This document shows positions 10,407-19,166 of a stretch of 64,000 nucleotides of DNA, piece by piece. The notes beneath the pieces were generated by a model that ran no database searches, had not been told where the DNA came from, and saw only the letters and a list, made by a program, of their open reading frames with translations. This stretch comes from Mucilaginibacter defluvii (GTDB lineage Bacteria; Bacteroidota; Bacteroidia; Sphingobacteriales; Sphingobacteriaceae), in contig NZ_BAABJI010000001.1 in the NCBI RefSeq assembly GCF_039543225.1, positions 1,081,193-1,145,192 on the forward strand, given 5' to 3'. How positions within the stretch are numbered: the first letter of the stretch is position 1; each line of letters opens with the position of its first letter. Both the position numbers and the translations under genes were made by a program.

Positions 10407-13400
10407 TTAACCTATTTTGGCTTTCATATCTACCGGTTGGCTTTTATTAATGATGTTGTGTATAATTTCATCCAGTTCTTTAGCCGAAATATTCAAATAT
10501 TCAAGCATCAGTTTACTATCATGATCGCATGGGGAATTATTTAACAGATCAAGCAAGCCCAATATACGGGCCAGCGGCGCGCGTACGATGTGCGATTGTG
10601 TCCAGGCGATCTCCTGCAATTTGGCATTTCTGTTTTCAATAGCGTGTATATAGTTCATGCGTTCGGTAATGTCCTGCATGGCGCCTATGATGCGCTGAGC
10701 CCGGCCTTCATCATCAAATATTAAAAAGCAGCGGTCCAAAACTGTTTTATAACTGCCATCGGCACACCTGAACCTGTACTCATTTGTAAATCTTGATAAT
10801 CTGCTCGACATGGCATACTCGGCCGTGGCAATTACCTCTTCTATATCATCAGGATGAACATGCCCGTACCACCATTGATAGGTATTATGCAGGTCTTTGT
10901 GCCCGAATATACCTGCAATGCCATGGTTCCATTTTATTTGGCCGGTAATGATATTTAAATCCCAGATGGCATCACTGGTTGCTTTTGATACAATATTATA
11001 CCTTTCAAGATGCTCTTTAATTACATTATCCTGCTGCACACGCTGGGTAACATCTCGCGAGTTAAGTACAATACCTTCAACCGCGGGGTCGTCGCGCAAA
11101 TCGGTAATAACGGTTTGCAGCCATCGGCCGTTATCTTTACTACCCGTAAAAAGTAACGGTTGCAATTCAAAACGCTGATGTTCGCTGATGTTAGCTAACA
11201 CGTTACCCATCATTCCGGCATCGGCGGCGGTAAGGTATTGGCTGATATTGCTGCACAAGAGTTCTTCGGCCGTAATGCCAATAATATTAATTGCATTAGG
11301 GCTCACGTATTTGTAATTGCCCTGGCTGTCAATAATACATACCAGGTCAGAGCCTTCCTGTATTAACGCCCTGAAGCGGCGCTCACTTGTTTTTAAAGCA
11401 TCTTCAGCTTTCAGCTTATCGGTGTAATCAATAGCAATTACAATACGTGCTGAACGGCCGTCATAGTTGATGGCATTGCCGCGTGTGAGTACGCTTATTA
11501 TTTCGCCGTTCCGTTTAATGTGTCTCGAAATCCCCGTATGCTGAACTCCTTGCCTGATCTCGTTAAGTATAATCTGCTTAAACATAGGCATATCTTCAGC
11601 TGGCCTGATGTTGAGCAGGTTCATAGCTTTAAACTCATCCCGGCTGTAACCGTAAATTTCAATAGCGGCATCATTAACATCGAGGTATTCCAAGGTATCA
11701 ACATCATAAACAAACATGGGGTGCGGACTAAGCTGAAACAGATCGCTATAGCGATTTTTTAACATTTCCAGGTCTTGTTCTATCAGCTTGTTTTCGGTTA
11801 TATCAAGGCAGGCGCCAACCATTTTTATGGGCATGCCATTGCTATCGCTTTTTAACGTTCCCCATGATCGTAGGTAACGTACCTCGCCGTTCGGCCTGAT
11901 GATCCGCTCCTCAAAGCTAACGTCCTGTTTGTTTACTAAAACGCCAGATATAATATTATATACCCGCTGTCGGTCTTCATTATGCAATAGTTCCTGATAA
12001 CCTTCAAAAGTTGCCTCAAATTCGCCTTTGTTAAGGCCGTAAATATTGTACAGCGTGTCTGACCAGGTTACTTTATTATGAACCACATCCCAGGCCCAGT
12101 TTCCAAAATGTGCTAACTCCTGGCCTTGCGTCATCAGTCGCATAGTTTCTTCAAGAGTGGCGGCATATTGCCTGTTTTCAATAATAACTTTTAGCAGCGC
12201 CGCGGCACGCTCAATAATTTTTATTTCGTGCTGCTCAGGCGCTCGTACTTGTTTATAGTATAAACCAAACGTTGCAACAACCTCATTTACGCTGTTCATT
12301 ATAGGGTACGACCAGCAGGCCCGCAAGCCGTTATTCAAGGCCGCCTCACGATAATTTTCCCAGAGTTCGTCAGTAGTTATATCCGCGCTGATTACAGGTC
12401 TCTTTAAATACGCGCAAGTACCGCATGAGCCAACTTTAGGTCCGATTTTTACCCCCTCAATGGTTGATGCATATGCTTTGGGTAGGGATGATGATGCCCA
12501 GTTATGTAGCCGGTTATTCTCTACCCGCATTATTGAGCATACCATCTCCGGAAATATCCATTCAATACCTTCAATATAATTGTTGAGTACATCTATAAGC
12601 GGAGTTCCGGCGCGGGAGTTAAGTTCTAAAATGCGCTTTTCCAGCCGCTCCAGGTTATTGGCGAGTTCGGCGTCTTTGGCGGATTTTAGTTGTACGGTAA
12701 TGTCATGCGCCATCACAATCCGCACGTTCGGCCCCCAAGTTGGCAAAACCCTTGAATTAACAATTGTGTCAATCACCTCGCCGCTTTTAGTGACGAGGCG
12801 TATCTGTTGGTCGTTAGGCAGGCCTCTATTCACTTTCTCATCCACCGCCTGCTTTAGGGCCTGGGCATCGGCGGGGTGCCAAAGCGCTTGCACGGTGATG
12901 TTTAGGTACTCTTCGAGCGTATAGCCATAAATCTGCTGGGCGGCCTGGTTAGCAGCCAAAAACTTCAGCGTCATGGCGTCATACGCCCAGGTAGGTACGG
13001 GGCTGTAGTTAAAAAGGTCGAAACTTTTATGGCGATAATCTTCTGTGCCGCTGGTAGCAGAGCTATTGAAATTCTGAACGATGCAGATCAGTTGATTTTC
13101 GCCATCCAGCACGGGGTAAGTATCAATGCTCCACATCGTATCATTAATAATCGCGAAAAGTTTTTCGGGATAAGCAAGCTTGTTGTTTTGTACATCTGCA
13201 ACGGATTGCTTGAGCAAATGCCGGGTTTCCGTCTTAAAATACTTTTCCAGAAAATCGTCATAGTTTAAATTTACAAAACTATCCCGGTCGGCATTCAGGG
13301 CATCAGCTAAGGCCCGGTTAACAAAGGCGATTGACCCTTCATGCTGTGCAGACAGCAGCAGGCAAGGCACAGGCTGAGCATCAAAAACCACTTCAATTTC

Positions 13401-13412
13401 CCTGAACGTCAT
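10407..13412 (-). CDS. Multi-PAS/GAF sensor protein with orphan HisKA-like C-terminus
   Basis: Large cytoplasmic sensor of 1001 residues with no visible membrane helix. It reads as about six PAS domains (near 1-110, 125-235, 430-545, 550-665, 675-795, 800-920) with one GAF domain at about 265-420 (GSCGTCAYLKRPVISADI). The last ~70 residues form a HisKA-like dimerisation hairpin with His941 in QSHIVRAPLARILGLLDLL, and then the protein stops, so there is no N-, G1- or G2-box and no ATPase domain. The residue after the His is Ile instead of the usual Glu. It cannot autophosphorylate alone; it might dimerise with, or be phosphorylated by, another kinase, or act as a pure ligand-sensing scaffold. 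The relative at 14382 shares this ending. Confidence 0.88.
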   Translation of the reverse strand: MTFREIEVVFDAQPVPCLLLSAQHEGSIAFVNRALADALNADRDSFVNLNYDDFLEKYFKTETRHLLKQSVADVQNNKLAYPEKLFAIINDTMWSIDTYPVLDGENQLICIVQNFNSSATSGTEDYRHKSFDLFNYSPVPTWAYDAMTLKFLAANQAAQQIYGYTLEEYLNITVQALWHPADAQALKQAVDEKVNRGLPNDQQIRLVTKSGEVIDTIVNSRVLPTWGPNVRIVMAHDITVQLKSAKDAELANNLERLEKRILELNSRAGTPLIDVLNNYIEGIEWIFPEMVCSIMRVENNRLHNWASSSLPKAYASTIEGVKIGPKVGSCGTCAYLKRPVISADITTDELWENYREAALNNGLRACWSYPIMNSVNEVVATFGLYYKQVRAPEQHEIKIIERAAALLKVIIENRQYAATLEETMRLMTQGQELAHFGNWAWDVVHNKVTWSDTLYNIYGLNKGEFEATFEGYQELLHNEDRQRVYNIISGVLVNKQDVSFEERIIRPNGEVRYLRSWGTLKSDSNGMPIKMVGACLDITENKLIEQDLEMLKNRYSDLFQLSPHPMFVYDVDTLEYLDVNDAAIEIYGYSRDEFKAMNLLNIRPAEDMPMFKQIILNEIRQGVQHTGISRHIKRNGEIISVLTRGNAINYDGRSARIVIAIDYTDKLKAEDALKTSERRFRALIQEGSDLVCIIDSQGNYKYVSPNAINIIGITAEELLCSNISQYLTAADAGMMGNVLANISEHQRFELQPLLFTGSKDNGRWLQTVITDLRDDPAVEGIVLNSRDVTQRVQQDNVIKEHLERYNIVSKATSDAIWDLNIITGQIKWNHGIAGIFGHKDLHNTYQWWYGHVHPDDIEEVIATAEYAMSSRLSRFTNEYRFRCADGSYKTVLDRCFLIFDDEGRAQRIIGAMQDITERMNYIHAIENRNAKLQEIAWTQSHIVRAPLARILGLLDLLNNSPCDHDSKLMLEYLNISAKELDEIIHNIINKSQPVDMKAKIG

Positions 13413-13491
13413 ATATATGCGGAAGGTTAAGTGAATTTACATTTTATCCCACAAAAAGTGAATATAACTTACTAACAGTCAATTACGAAAT

Positions 13492-14199
13492 CTACTTTAA
13501 CGCAGTTTTTATTGCCTCATCAGTAACCCCTGCCATAACTTCGTAACCTTTACGGTTAGGGTGCACGCCATCTGTTGTTAACTCGGCCTTTTGTCCGTTC
13601 TTTTCATCTTTTAACGGCGTAAAATAATCAAGTAGCACCAGTTTTTTTTTCGCGGCGTACGCCTTTATAACCTTGTTGAGTGCCATGATGTTTTCGGCGG
13701 CAGGGTAGCCCTTACGCCATGGGTATTCATAAACCGGCAGATAGGCGCACAAAATAGGCTTTATATTATTGCTTTGTGCCAATTCTACCATCGAGCGGAT
13801 GTTGTTCATGATGCTCTCAATGGTTACATGGCCGGTTGAGCCTGCCAGGTCATTACTACCGGCAAGTATGATCACGGCTTTGGGTTTAAGGTTGATCACA
13901 TCCTGCCTGAAACGAATAAGCAGCTGCGGCGACAGCTGTCCGCTTATGCCGCGGTCAATATAATTTTTATGGTTTTCAAAATATTCGGGCATGCGGGTTT
14001 TCCAGAATTCAAATATCGAGCTGCCTAAAAAAACTACCCGCTTTTCGCCGAGTTTAGCTGCTGGTAAACTTTCATTCTCTTTAGCGTAATGGCGCAGGTC
14101 AGCCCAGTCATCACGGAAATCTTCCTGCGCAGGTTTTTCCTGCGCAAAAAGTGTTGAACAGCAGATAAATAAAGAAATAATAGTAAAGCTGATTTTCAT
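13492..14199 (-). CDS. Secreted SGNH/GDSL-family hydrolase
   Basis: Likely extracytoplasmic esterase or carbohydrate deacetylase. The 235-residue protein has a signal peptide (MKISFTIISLFICCSTLFAQ). The SGNH blocks are visible: the nucleophile Ser in VVFLGSSIFEFW (GSS in place of GDS), a Gly in RGISG, the oxyanion Asn in LAGSNDLAG and the catalytic Asp-His in DGVHPNRKGYEVM. Length is normal for a single-domain family member. It lies between two PAS sensor genes, but I see no functional link. The exact ester substrate cannot be told from sequence. Confidence 0.9.
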   Translation of the reverse strand: MKISFTIISLFICCSTLFAQEKPAQEDFRDDWADLRHYAKENESLPAAKLGEKRVVFLGSSIFEFWKTRMPEYFENHKNYIDRGISGQLSPQLLIRFRQDVINLKPKAVIILAGSNDLAGSTGHVTIESIMNNIRSMVELAQSNNIKPILCAYLPVYEYPWRKGYPAAENIMALNKVIKAYAAKKKLVLLDYFTPLKDEKNGQKAELTTDGVHPNRKGYEVMAGVTDEAIKTALK

Positions 14200-14381
14200 A
14201 TACAGAACAGGTTAATTTTATGGTCGGCAAAAGTTAACAATTATTTACTTCATGGTAAAAGTATTTTGCTGGCAACTTTGTAACTTAGGCATAGCCAATA
14301 TAAACTCGCCGCTCAGTATTTATTCGTTGTTGTAACCATCCTGTAGTTTATACGTACACCCACTTTAGGAGTATTGTTTTT

Positions 14382-16706
14382 ATGAGATATGGCGCTTTAC
14401 GCATAGCCCTTATTTATGTGATTGTGAGTTTCGTTTGGATCATGTTTAGTGATCAGGCGCTTAAATATCTTTTTAATGATACCAACAGGAATTTAATTCT
14501 AACGTTCGGCACTTTTAAGGGCTGTTTTTTTATTATTTGTACAGGCGTGTTTCTGTATCTGCTAATCCGGTCAGACGACCGGAAGTTAAAACAAAGTGAA
14601 AGCCAGTACCGCGAGATTTATGAAGGCAATTATACGCCGAAATATATATATGATGCAGGCACACGGCGTATTGTGTCGGTAAACGCTGCCGCCGTAGCCC
14701 TGTATGGGTATCCGGCCGAAGAATTCCTGAAAAAAAGTGTTGACGAAATAACCGCGAAACCCCAACAGGTGTGCATGGCATTAGCATGCGACGATGTGAT
14801 GAGTGAATCTGGCAAAAATTCATGCCAGATAAAGGCGGATGGTTCTACGTTCTACGTTAATCTGTCATTACGCGATATTCAGTTTAACGGCAAACCACAT
14901 GTTTTGGCTATGGTGCGCGATATGACGGAGCAGGTTTTATACCAGCAATCGTTAGACAAGATTAACCGGGATTTACAGGCAGAAAAGAAAAAACTCAGTG
15001 AAACCCAACTGATATCAAAAGTAGCCGGTTGGGAGTTTTACCCGACATCCAATAACCTTATCTGGTCTGACGAGTTTTACGAGATATTTGGCGTAAGTAA
15101 GGAAGACAAGCGACCTGCTTTTGAGATATACGTTAGCCACATCTTTCCGGAAGATCGAGACCTGATGCTGAAAGGCTTGCATGAACTGGTTTCCGAAGGC
15201 AAGCAAATGGATGTTACCCACCGCATCACCGCTATTGATGGCAGCATTCGTTATGTAAGGCAGCTTGCGCGGCTCGAAAGCGCGTCCCCCGACGTTAAGG
15301 TAGTCGGTTCGGCGCAGGATATTACCGAACTGAAAACGCTGGAGATTGAGCGGAACAAGTATCTGTATAACTTTGAGGATACGCTTAACAGTATATCCGA
15401 TGCTTTTTTCGCGCTCGATCATGATATGCGCATTATCCGCATAAACGAAGCCTTCAGGCAAATGACGGGACAACCAACATCAGCGGTTTTAGGAGAGAGC
15501 ATATTTAAGGTGTTCCCGAAAGAGCGTAACCGTTTTTACCCTTATTATCAGAGAGCCTTAAAAGAGCGCGTAATAACCAAGCGCGAAGATTACTCGGAAG
15601 TGCTTGACAAATGGATACGTATGTCAGCCTTCCCCACAAATGACGGCGTTTCGGTTTATTTTTCGGATATAACGGAAGACAGGCTAAAAGATATCAAGCT
15701 TAAACAAGCTGTTGAACGTTACGAACTGGTTGCACAGGCAACACATGATGTAATTTATGATATGGATATGGTGAATGACAGCATTATGTACAACACCAGC
15801 TTAACACACCTTATTAATGTACCCTTTGATCAGGTTCAGTATAACCTGGCCTGGTGGCGCTCGCTGATACATCCCGCTGACGCTGCCGAGGTAGTAGCCA
15901 GCCAGGAGCGTGTTAAACGCCTGCGCAAAACCAACTGGGAGTGTGAGTACCGTATTTATTGCGGCAACGGTGAGTATAAATACGTGATGGATCAGGGCTA
16001 TTTCGTGTTTAATGAAAATCATGAGCCGGTACGCTTAATCGGCGCTATAAAGGATATCGACGCACTTAAAAGATCGATCCAGGAAAATAAGCGCCTGGCC
16101 GATATTATTAAGCGGGTAAATAACATGATTATTGTAACCGATCGTGATGAAAAAATCACCTGGGTAAACAATGCTTTTGAACACATTACCGGTTATAACC
16201 TGAGTGATATTAAAGGACGGTTGCCATACCAGGTTTTAGGCAGACCAGATGCAGGTGAGCCCATGGGTGCAGAATTTGCCGAAAAGTTAAATCAGCACAA
16301 GCCATTTAATATTGATATGGTTATATATACAGCTGAAAATCAGGAATTATGGGTTTCGGCCGAGTTTACGCCGTTTAACGACGGCAATAACAGGTACAAC
16401 GGTTACATCGCTGTATATCAGAATATCACCTATCGCAAAGAAAAAGAGATGGAAATTCAGCGCCAGAATGATTTTTTGCGCGAATTGGCCTGGATGAGTT
16501 CACATCAAATGCGGCGGCCCGTAGCAACCATGTTGGGGCTAATGAATTTGATTGATATAGCTGACAAGGAAGAGGATAAGAACGAGATATTACCTATGCT
16601 GGGCTCAAGCATAAGAGAGATGGATGAAATAGTGCATGACATACACGTAAAAATAAACGATGCCCTGCACAATGAACCCGTTAATCGTGAATCGGGCGAG
16701 GGTTGA
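14382..16706 (+). CDS. Membrane-anchored multi-PAS sensor with orphan HisKA-like C-terminus
   Basis: Sensor of 774 residues. Two N-terminal membrane helices (about 5-25 and 38-62, with WIMFSD between them) are followed by about five PAS/PAC modules (near 70-185, 200-315, 325-435, 445-560, 570-690). The C-terminus is a HisKA-like hairpin with His708 in SSHQMRRPVATMLGLMNLID, and the protein ends about 65 residues later without an ATPase domain. The residue after His is Gln, not the usual Glu. Architecture and ending match the 1001-residue protein at 10407-13412, which suggests paralogues. Role is inferred: sensing through PAS ligands or redox, with output through a partner kinase. Confidence 0.88.
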   Translation: MRYGALRIALIYVIVSFVWIMFSDQALKYLFNDTNRNLILTFGTFKGCFFIICTGVFLYLLIRSDDRKLKQSESQYREIYEGNYTPKYIYDAGTRRIVSVNAAAVALYGYPAEEFLKKSVDEITAKPQQVCMALACDDVMSESGKNSCQIKADGSTFYVNLSLRDIQFNGKPHVLAMVRDMTEQVLYQQSLDKINRDLQAEKKKLSETQLISKVAGWEFYPTSNNLIWSDEFYEIFGVSKEDKRPAFEIYVSHIFPEDRDLMLKGLHELVSEGKQMDVTHRITAIDGSIRYVRQLARLESASPDVKVVGSAQDITELKTLEIERNKYLYNFEDTLNSISDAFFALDHDMRIIRINEAFRQMTGQPTSAVLGESIFKVFPKERNRFYPYYQRALKERVITKREDYSEVLDKWIRMSAFPTNDGVSVYFSDITEDRLKDIKLKQAVERYELVAQATHDVIYDMDMVNDSIMYNTSLTHLINVPFDQVQYNLAWWRSLIHPADAAEVVASQERVKRLRKTNWECEYRIYCGNGEYKYVMDQGYFVFNENHEPVRLIGAIKDIDALKRSIQENKRLADIIKRVNNMIIVTDRDEKITWVNNAFEHITGYNLSDIKGRLPYQVLGRPDAGEPMGAEFAEKLNQHKPFNIDMVIYTAENQELWVSAEFTPFNDGNNRYNGYIAVYQNITYRKEKEMEIQRQNDFLRELAWMSSHQMRRPVATMLGLMNLIDIADKEEDKNEILPMLGSSIREMDEIVHDIHVKINDALHNEPVNRESGEG

Positions 16707-16953
16707 CAAACCTGAGCGGCGGCTGTGGCAATTGGTGGCGATAAAGTAACCACCAGATTTTCTTTTATAAGTTCTGATCATACCTGATTGTTAATTTTTC
16801 TTCAGAATGCCTTTGCGAAAACATGGGCATTTTTGTTGGCGCCATATTCTAACTTCGTGGTGTAACAAAATCTTTAGGTTAAATAATGCCAGGGCTGTTG
16901 GTATCTAAAAAAGGCATGCCTATTATTGCTGATTGATTAAAAGGTTTTAGCAA

Positions 16954-19053
16954 ATGATGATAAAAAGATACTCAGGTTTTGTTGCTATGGCTGCTTATGC
17001 CATTGCATTGCTGCAACCTCAGGTAGCCTCCGCACAATCCGGTGTGAGTGCAACCGATCCGGCAAGCGCGGTGAATGTATTTCTCGGTACTTCCGGAGAT
17101 CATGGGCAGCTATCGCCCGCGGCATCATACCCGTTCGGGATGCTGAGCATAGCGCCGCAAACGTATCCAAACCTGCATGCCGGGTATGAGCATAATGCAA
17201 AAAAAGTACTTGGCTTTACGCATAACCGTTTTGAAGGTGTGGGCTGCATGGGCAGCGGCGGTAATATACTAATCAAACCGTTTTTGGGAGATGATCCGGA
17301 TGAGACGGAATTGCTTAAATCAACCGAAGCTGCCGGCCCCGGTTTTTACCGCATTGGCTTTGAAAACGGCATCAGCTCAAATATAGCCGTTCATAAAAAT
17401 TCAGGTATTGAGGCATATTCTTTTCCAACTGGTAGTAAGCATGGCTTTTACATCAACCTGAGCCATACGCTGGCAAACGGCTTTGTAGCCGAGGAGCATA
17501 CCGCAAATGCTAACAGCCTGAGGGGTTGGGTTGACGCACGTACAACCTGCGGTGCCGGTGTTTACCGTACATATTATTACATTGGTTTTAGTGCCCCGGT
17601 TAAATTTGAGGCAGACGCCGATCATAAACTGACGCTTAGGGTTGAGGGTACAAATAATAATGTAACGCTAAGCTTAGGCATTTCATCTGTTGATGTGGCA
17701 CATGCGCAGGCATCGGCCAAAAACAATGGTACAGAAGCCTTACAGACTGCCAGCCATACCGATTGGAACAAAACCCTGGGTGCCGTTAAGGTAAGCGGCG
17801 ATGCAGAAACACAGAAGCTGTTTTATTCTTTACTCTACCGTACGGTGCAGTCGCCGTACCTAATTTCGGAGGCTGACGGTACTTACCGCGGTACGGATGG
17901 ATCGTTGCAAAAAACAAATAAAACGGCGTATAACGGCTGGTCTATCTGGGATAATTACCGCACCCAATTACCGCTGATGTCGTTATTATATCCTGACCGG
18001 TATGCAGATATGGTTACATCCATAGCATCTATGTATAAGTATGGCAAAAAAGATTACGCTACGCAGCATGAGCCTTCCAACACGGTGCGTACAGAACATG
18101 CCATGGTAGTTTTGCTGGATGCCTGGCGTAAAGGTTTTAAGTTTGACATTAAGGGCATAGCCGATTCCCTGATTGCTGAAGGCAACCGGCTCGATTTTGC
18201 CAAACCCGATAAAGCGCTGGAGTCAAGCTATGATGCCTGGGCACTGTCGCACCTGATGGATATTGCAGGGCGAAAAGCAGAAAGCGCTAAGTTCAGGGCA
18301 ATCGCTTTAAAGTATAAAGATTACTGGGAAAAGGATTTTAAGGACGTTACCAAACGTGATGTTGACCGTATGCAGGCACGTGGGCTATACCAGGGCACGA
18401 TATGGCAATACCGATGGTTTGTTCCATTTGATGTTAAGGGTTTAATTAATCTGGTTGGGGGAGAGCAGAAGTATATAGAGCAGTTGGATTACTTTTTTGC
18501 TAATGACCTGTACAATCATGCTAACGAGCCGGATATCCAGGCCCCTTTCATGTATAACATGACTTCGCAGCCATGGAAATCCCAGGCGCTGGCCCACAAA
18601 TATGCGGCTGATACCGTGGTGCAATATTATTTTAACGACAATAGCAGGGGTATTGACCCATTTGTAAACCGGATATACCGTAATCAGCCTGATACTTACG
18701 TGCGTACGATGGACGATGACGGCGGCGCCATGTCGGGCTGGTACGTTTTTACGGCCTGCGGTATTATGCCTGCCTGCGTAGGCGAACCGGCATTTTACCT
18801 GAATGCACCATTGTTTTCGGGCGTGAAGTTCAACTTTCCTGATGGTAAGCAATTCAACATCACCACCACAAATTTCGCAGCGAAAAATATTTACATCACT
18901 TCGGCCACGTTAAATGGCAAGCTGCTTAACCGTAACTGGTTAACCTATGCCGAACTCCGTAAAGGCGGAACGCTAAACCTTGCCTTAAGCGATAAACCCG
19001 ACAAAAACTGGGGTACCAAAGATCAGTACATAACAGATATAAATGCTAAATAA
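16954..19053 (+). CDS. GH92 family alpha-mannosidase-like enzyme with Gln at the general-acid position
   Basis: Secreted calcium-dependent exo-mannosidase family member of 699 residues; signal peptide cleaved after ASAQS or nearby. GH92 hallmarks are VFLGTSGDHGQLSPAASYPFG at the N-terminus, the WQY motif, and a carboxylate-rich DDDGGAMSGWYVF block (Asp587-589). The motif that usually reads EGNAWQYxWxVPHD reads QGTIWQYRWFVPFD, so the general acid Glu is Gln480 and the His is Phe. The usual PSHHxPYLYN block is also altered (PDIQAPFMYN). The barrel otherwise looks complete. It therefore may not be an ordinary alpha-1,2-mannosidase. It faces a convergent GH20 gene. Confidence 0.92.
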   Translation: MMIKRYSGFVAMAAYAIALLQPQVASAQSGVSATDPASAVNVFLGTSGDHGQLSPAASYPFGMLSIAPQTYPNLHAGYEHNAKKVLGFTHNRFEGVGCMGSGGNILIKPFLGDDPDETELLKSTEAAGPGFYRIGFENGISSNIAVHKNSGIEAYSFPTGSKHGFYINLSHTLANGFVAEEHTANANSLRGWVDARTTCGAGVYRTYYYIGFSAPVKFEADADHKLTLRVEGTNNNVTLSLGISSVDVAHAQASAKNNGTEALQTASHTDWNKTLGAVKVSGDAETQKLFYSLLYRTVQSPYLISEADGTYRGTDGSLQKTNKTAYNGWSIWDNYRTQLPLMSLLYPDRYADMVTSIASMYKYGKKDYATQHEPSNTVRTEHAMVVLLDAWRKGFKFDIKGIADSLIAEGNRLDFAKPDKALESSYDAWALSHLMDIAGRKAESAKFRAIALKYKDYWEKDFKDVTKRDVDRMQARGLYQGTIWQYRWFVPFDVKGLINLVGGEQKYIEQLDYFFANDLYNHANEPDIQAPFMYNMTSQPWKSQALAHKYAADTVVQYYFNDNSRGIDPFVNRIYRNQPDTYVRTMDDDGGAMSGWYVFTACGIMPACVGEPAFYLNAPLFSGVKFNFPDGKQFNITTTNFAAKNIYITSATLNGKLLNRNWLTYAELRKGGTLNLALSDKPDKNWGTKDQYITDINAK

Positions 19054-19094
19054 CAAAACGGTGGCTGTTTTATTTAAACAGCCACCGTTTTGTT
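19052..19094. terminator. Long perfect inverted repeat / terminator after GH92
   Basis: 19-bp perfect arms (AACAAAACGGTGGCTGTTT and its complement) enclose a TATTT loop and overlap the stop codon of the GH92 gene. The T-rich right arm makes a bidirectional terminator; the convergent GH20 gene ends 72 nt further on. Confidence 0.8.
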
Positions 19095-19134
19095 ATAAAG
19101 TGTAATTTCTAAATCCTAAACTCTAATAGAGCGT

Positions 19135-19163
19135 TACTCACCACTCACCACTCACCACTCACC
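19135..19163. repeat. Short tandem repeat CTCACCA x4
   Basis: Four consecutive copies of a 7-mer (ACTCACC/CTCACCA) lie just after the GH20 stop codon. The same word family builds the 31-bp inverted repeat at 41420-41489. Too short and without spacers to be CRISPR. Confidence 0.7.
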
Positions 19164-19166
19164 GCC

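Noticed and set aside
13444..13456. Possible DnaA box (TTATCCCACA)
   Set aside because: It has an extra C compared with TTATCCACA and no partner boxes nearby.
19135..19163. CRISPR-like array
   Set aside because: The unit is only 7 nt, repeats are directly adjacent with no spacers, and there are no cas genes.
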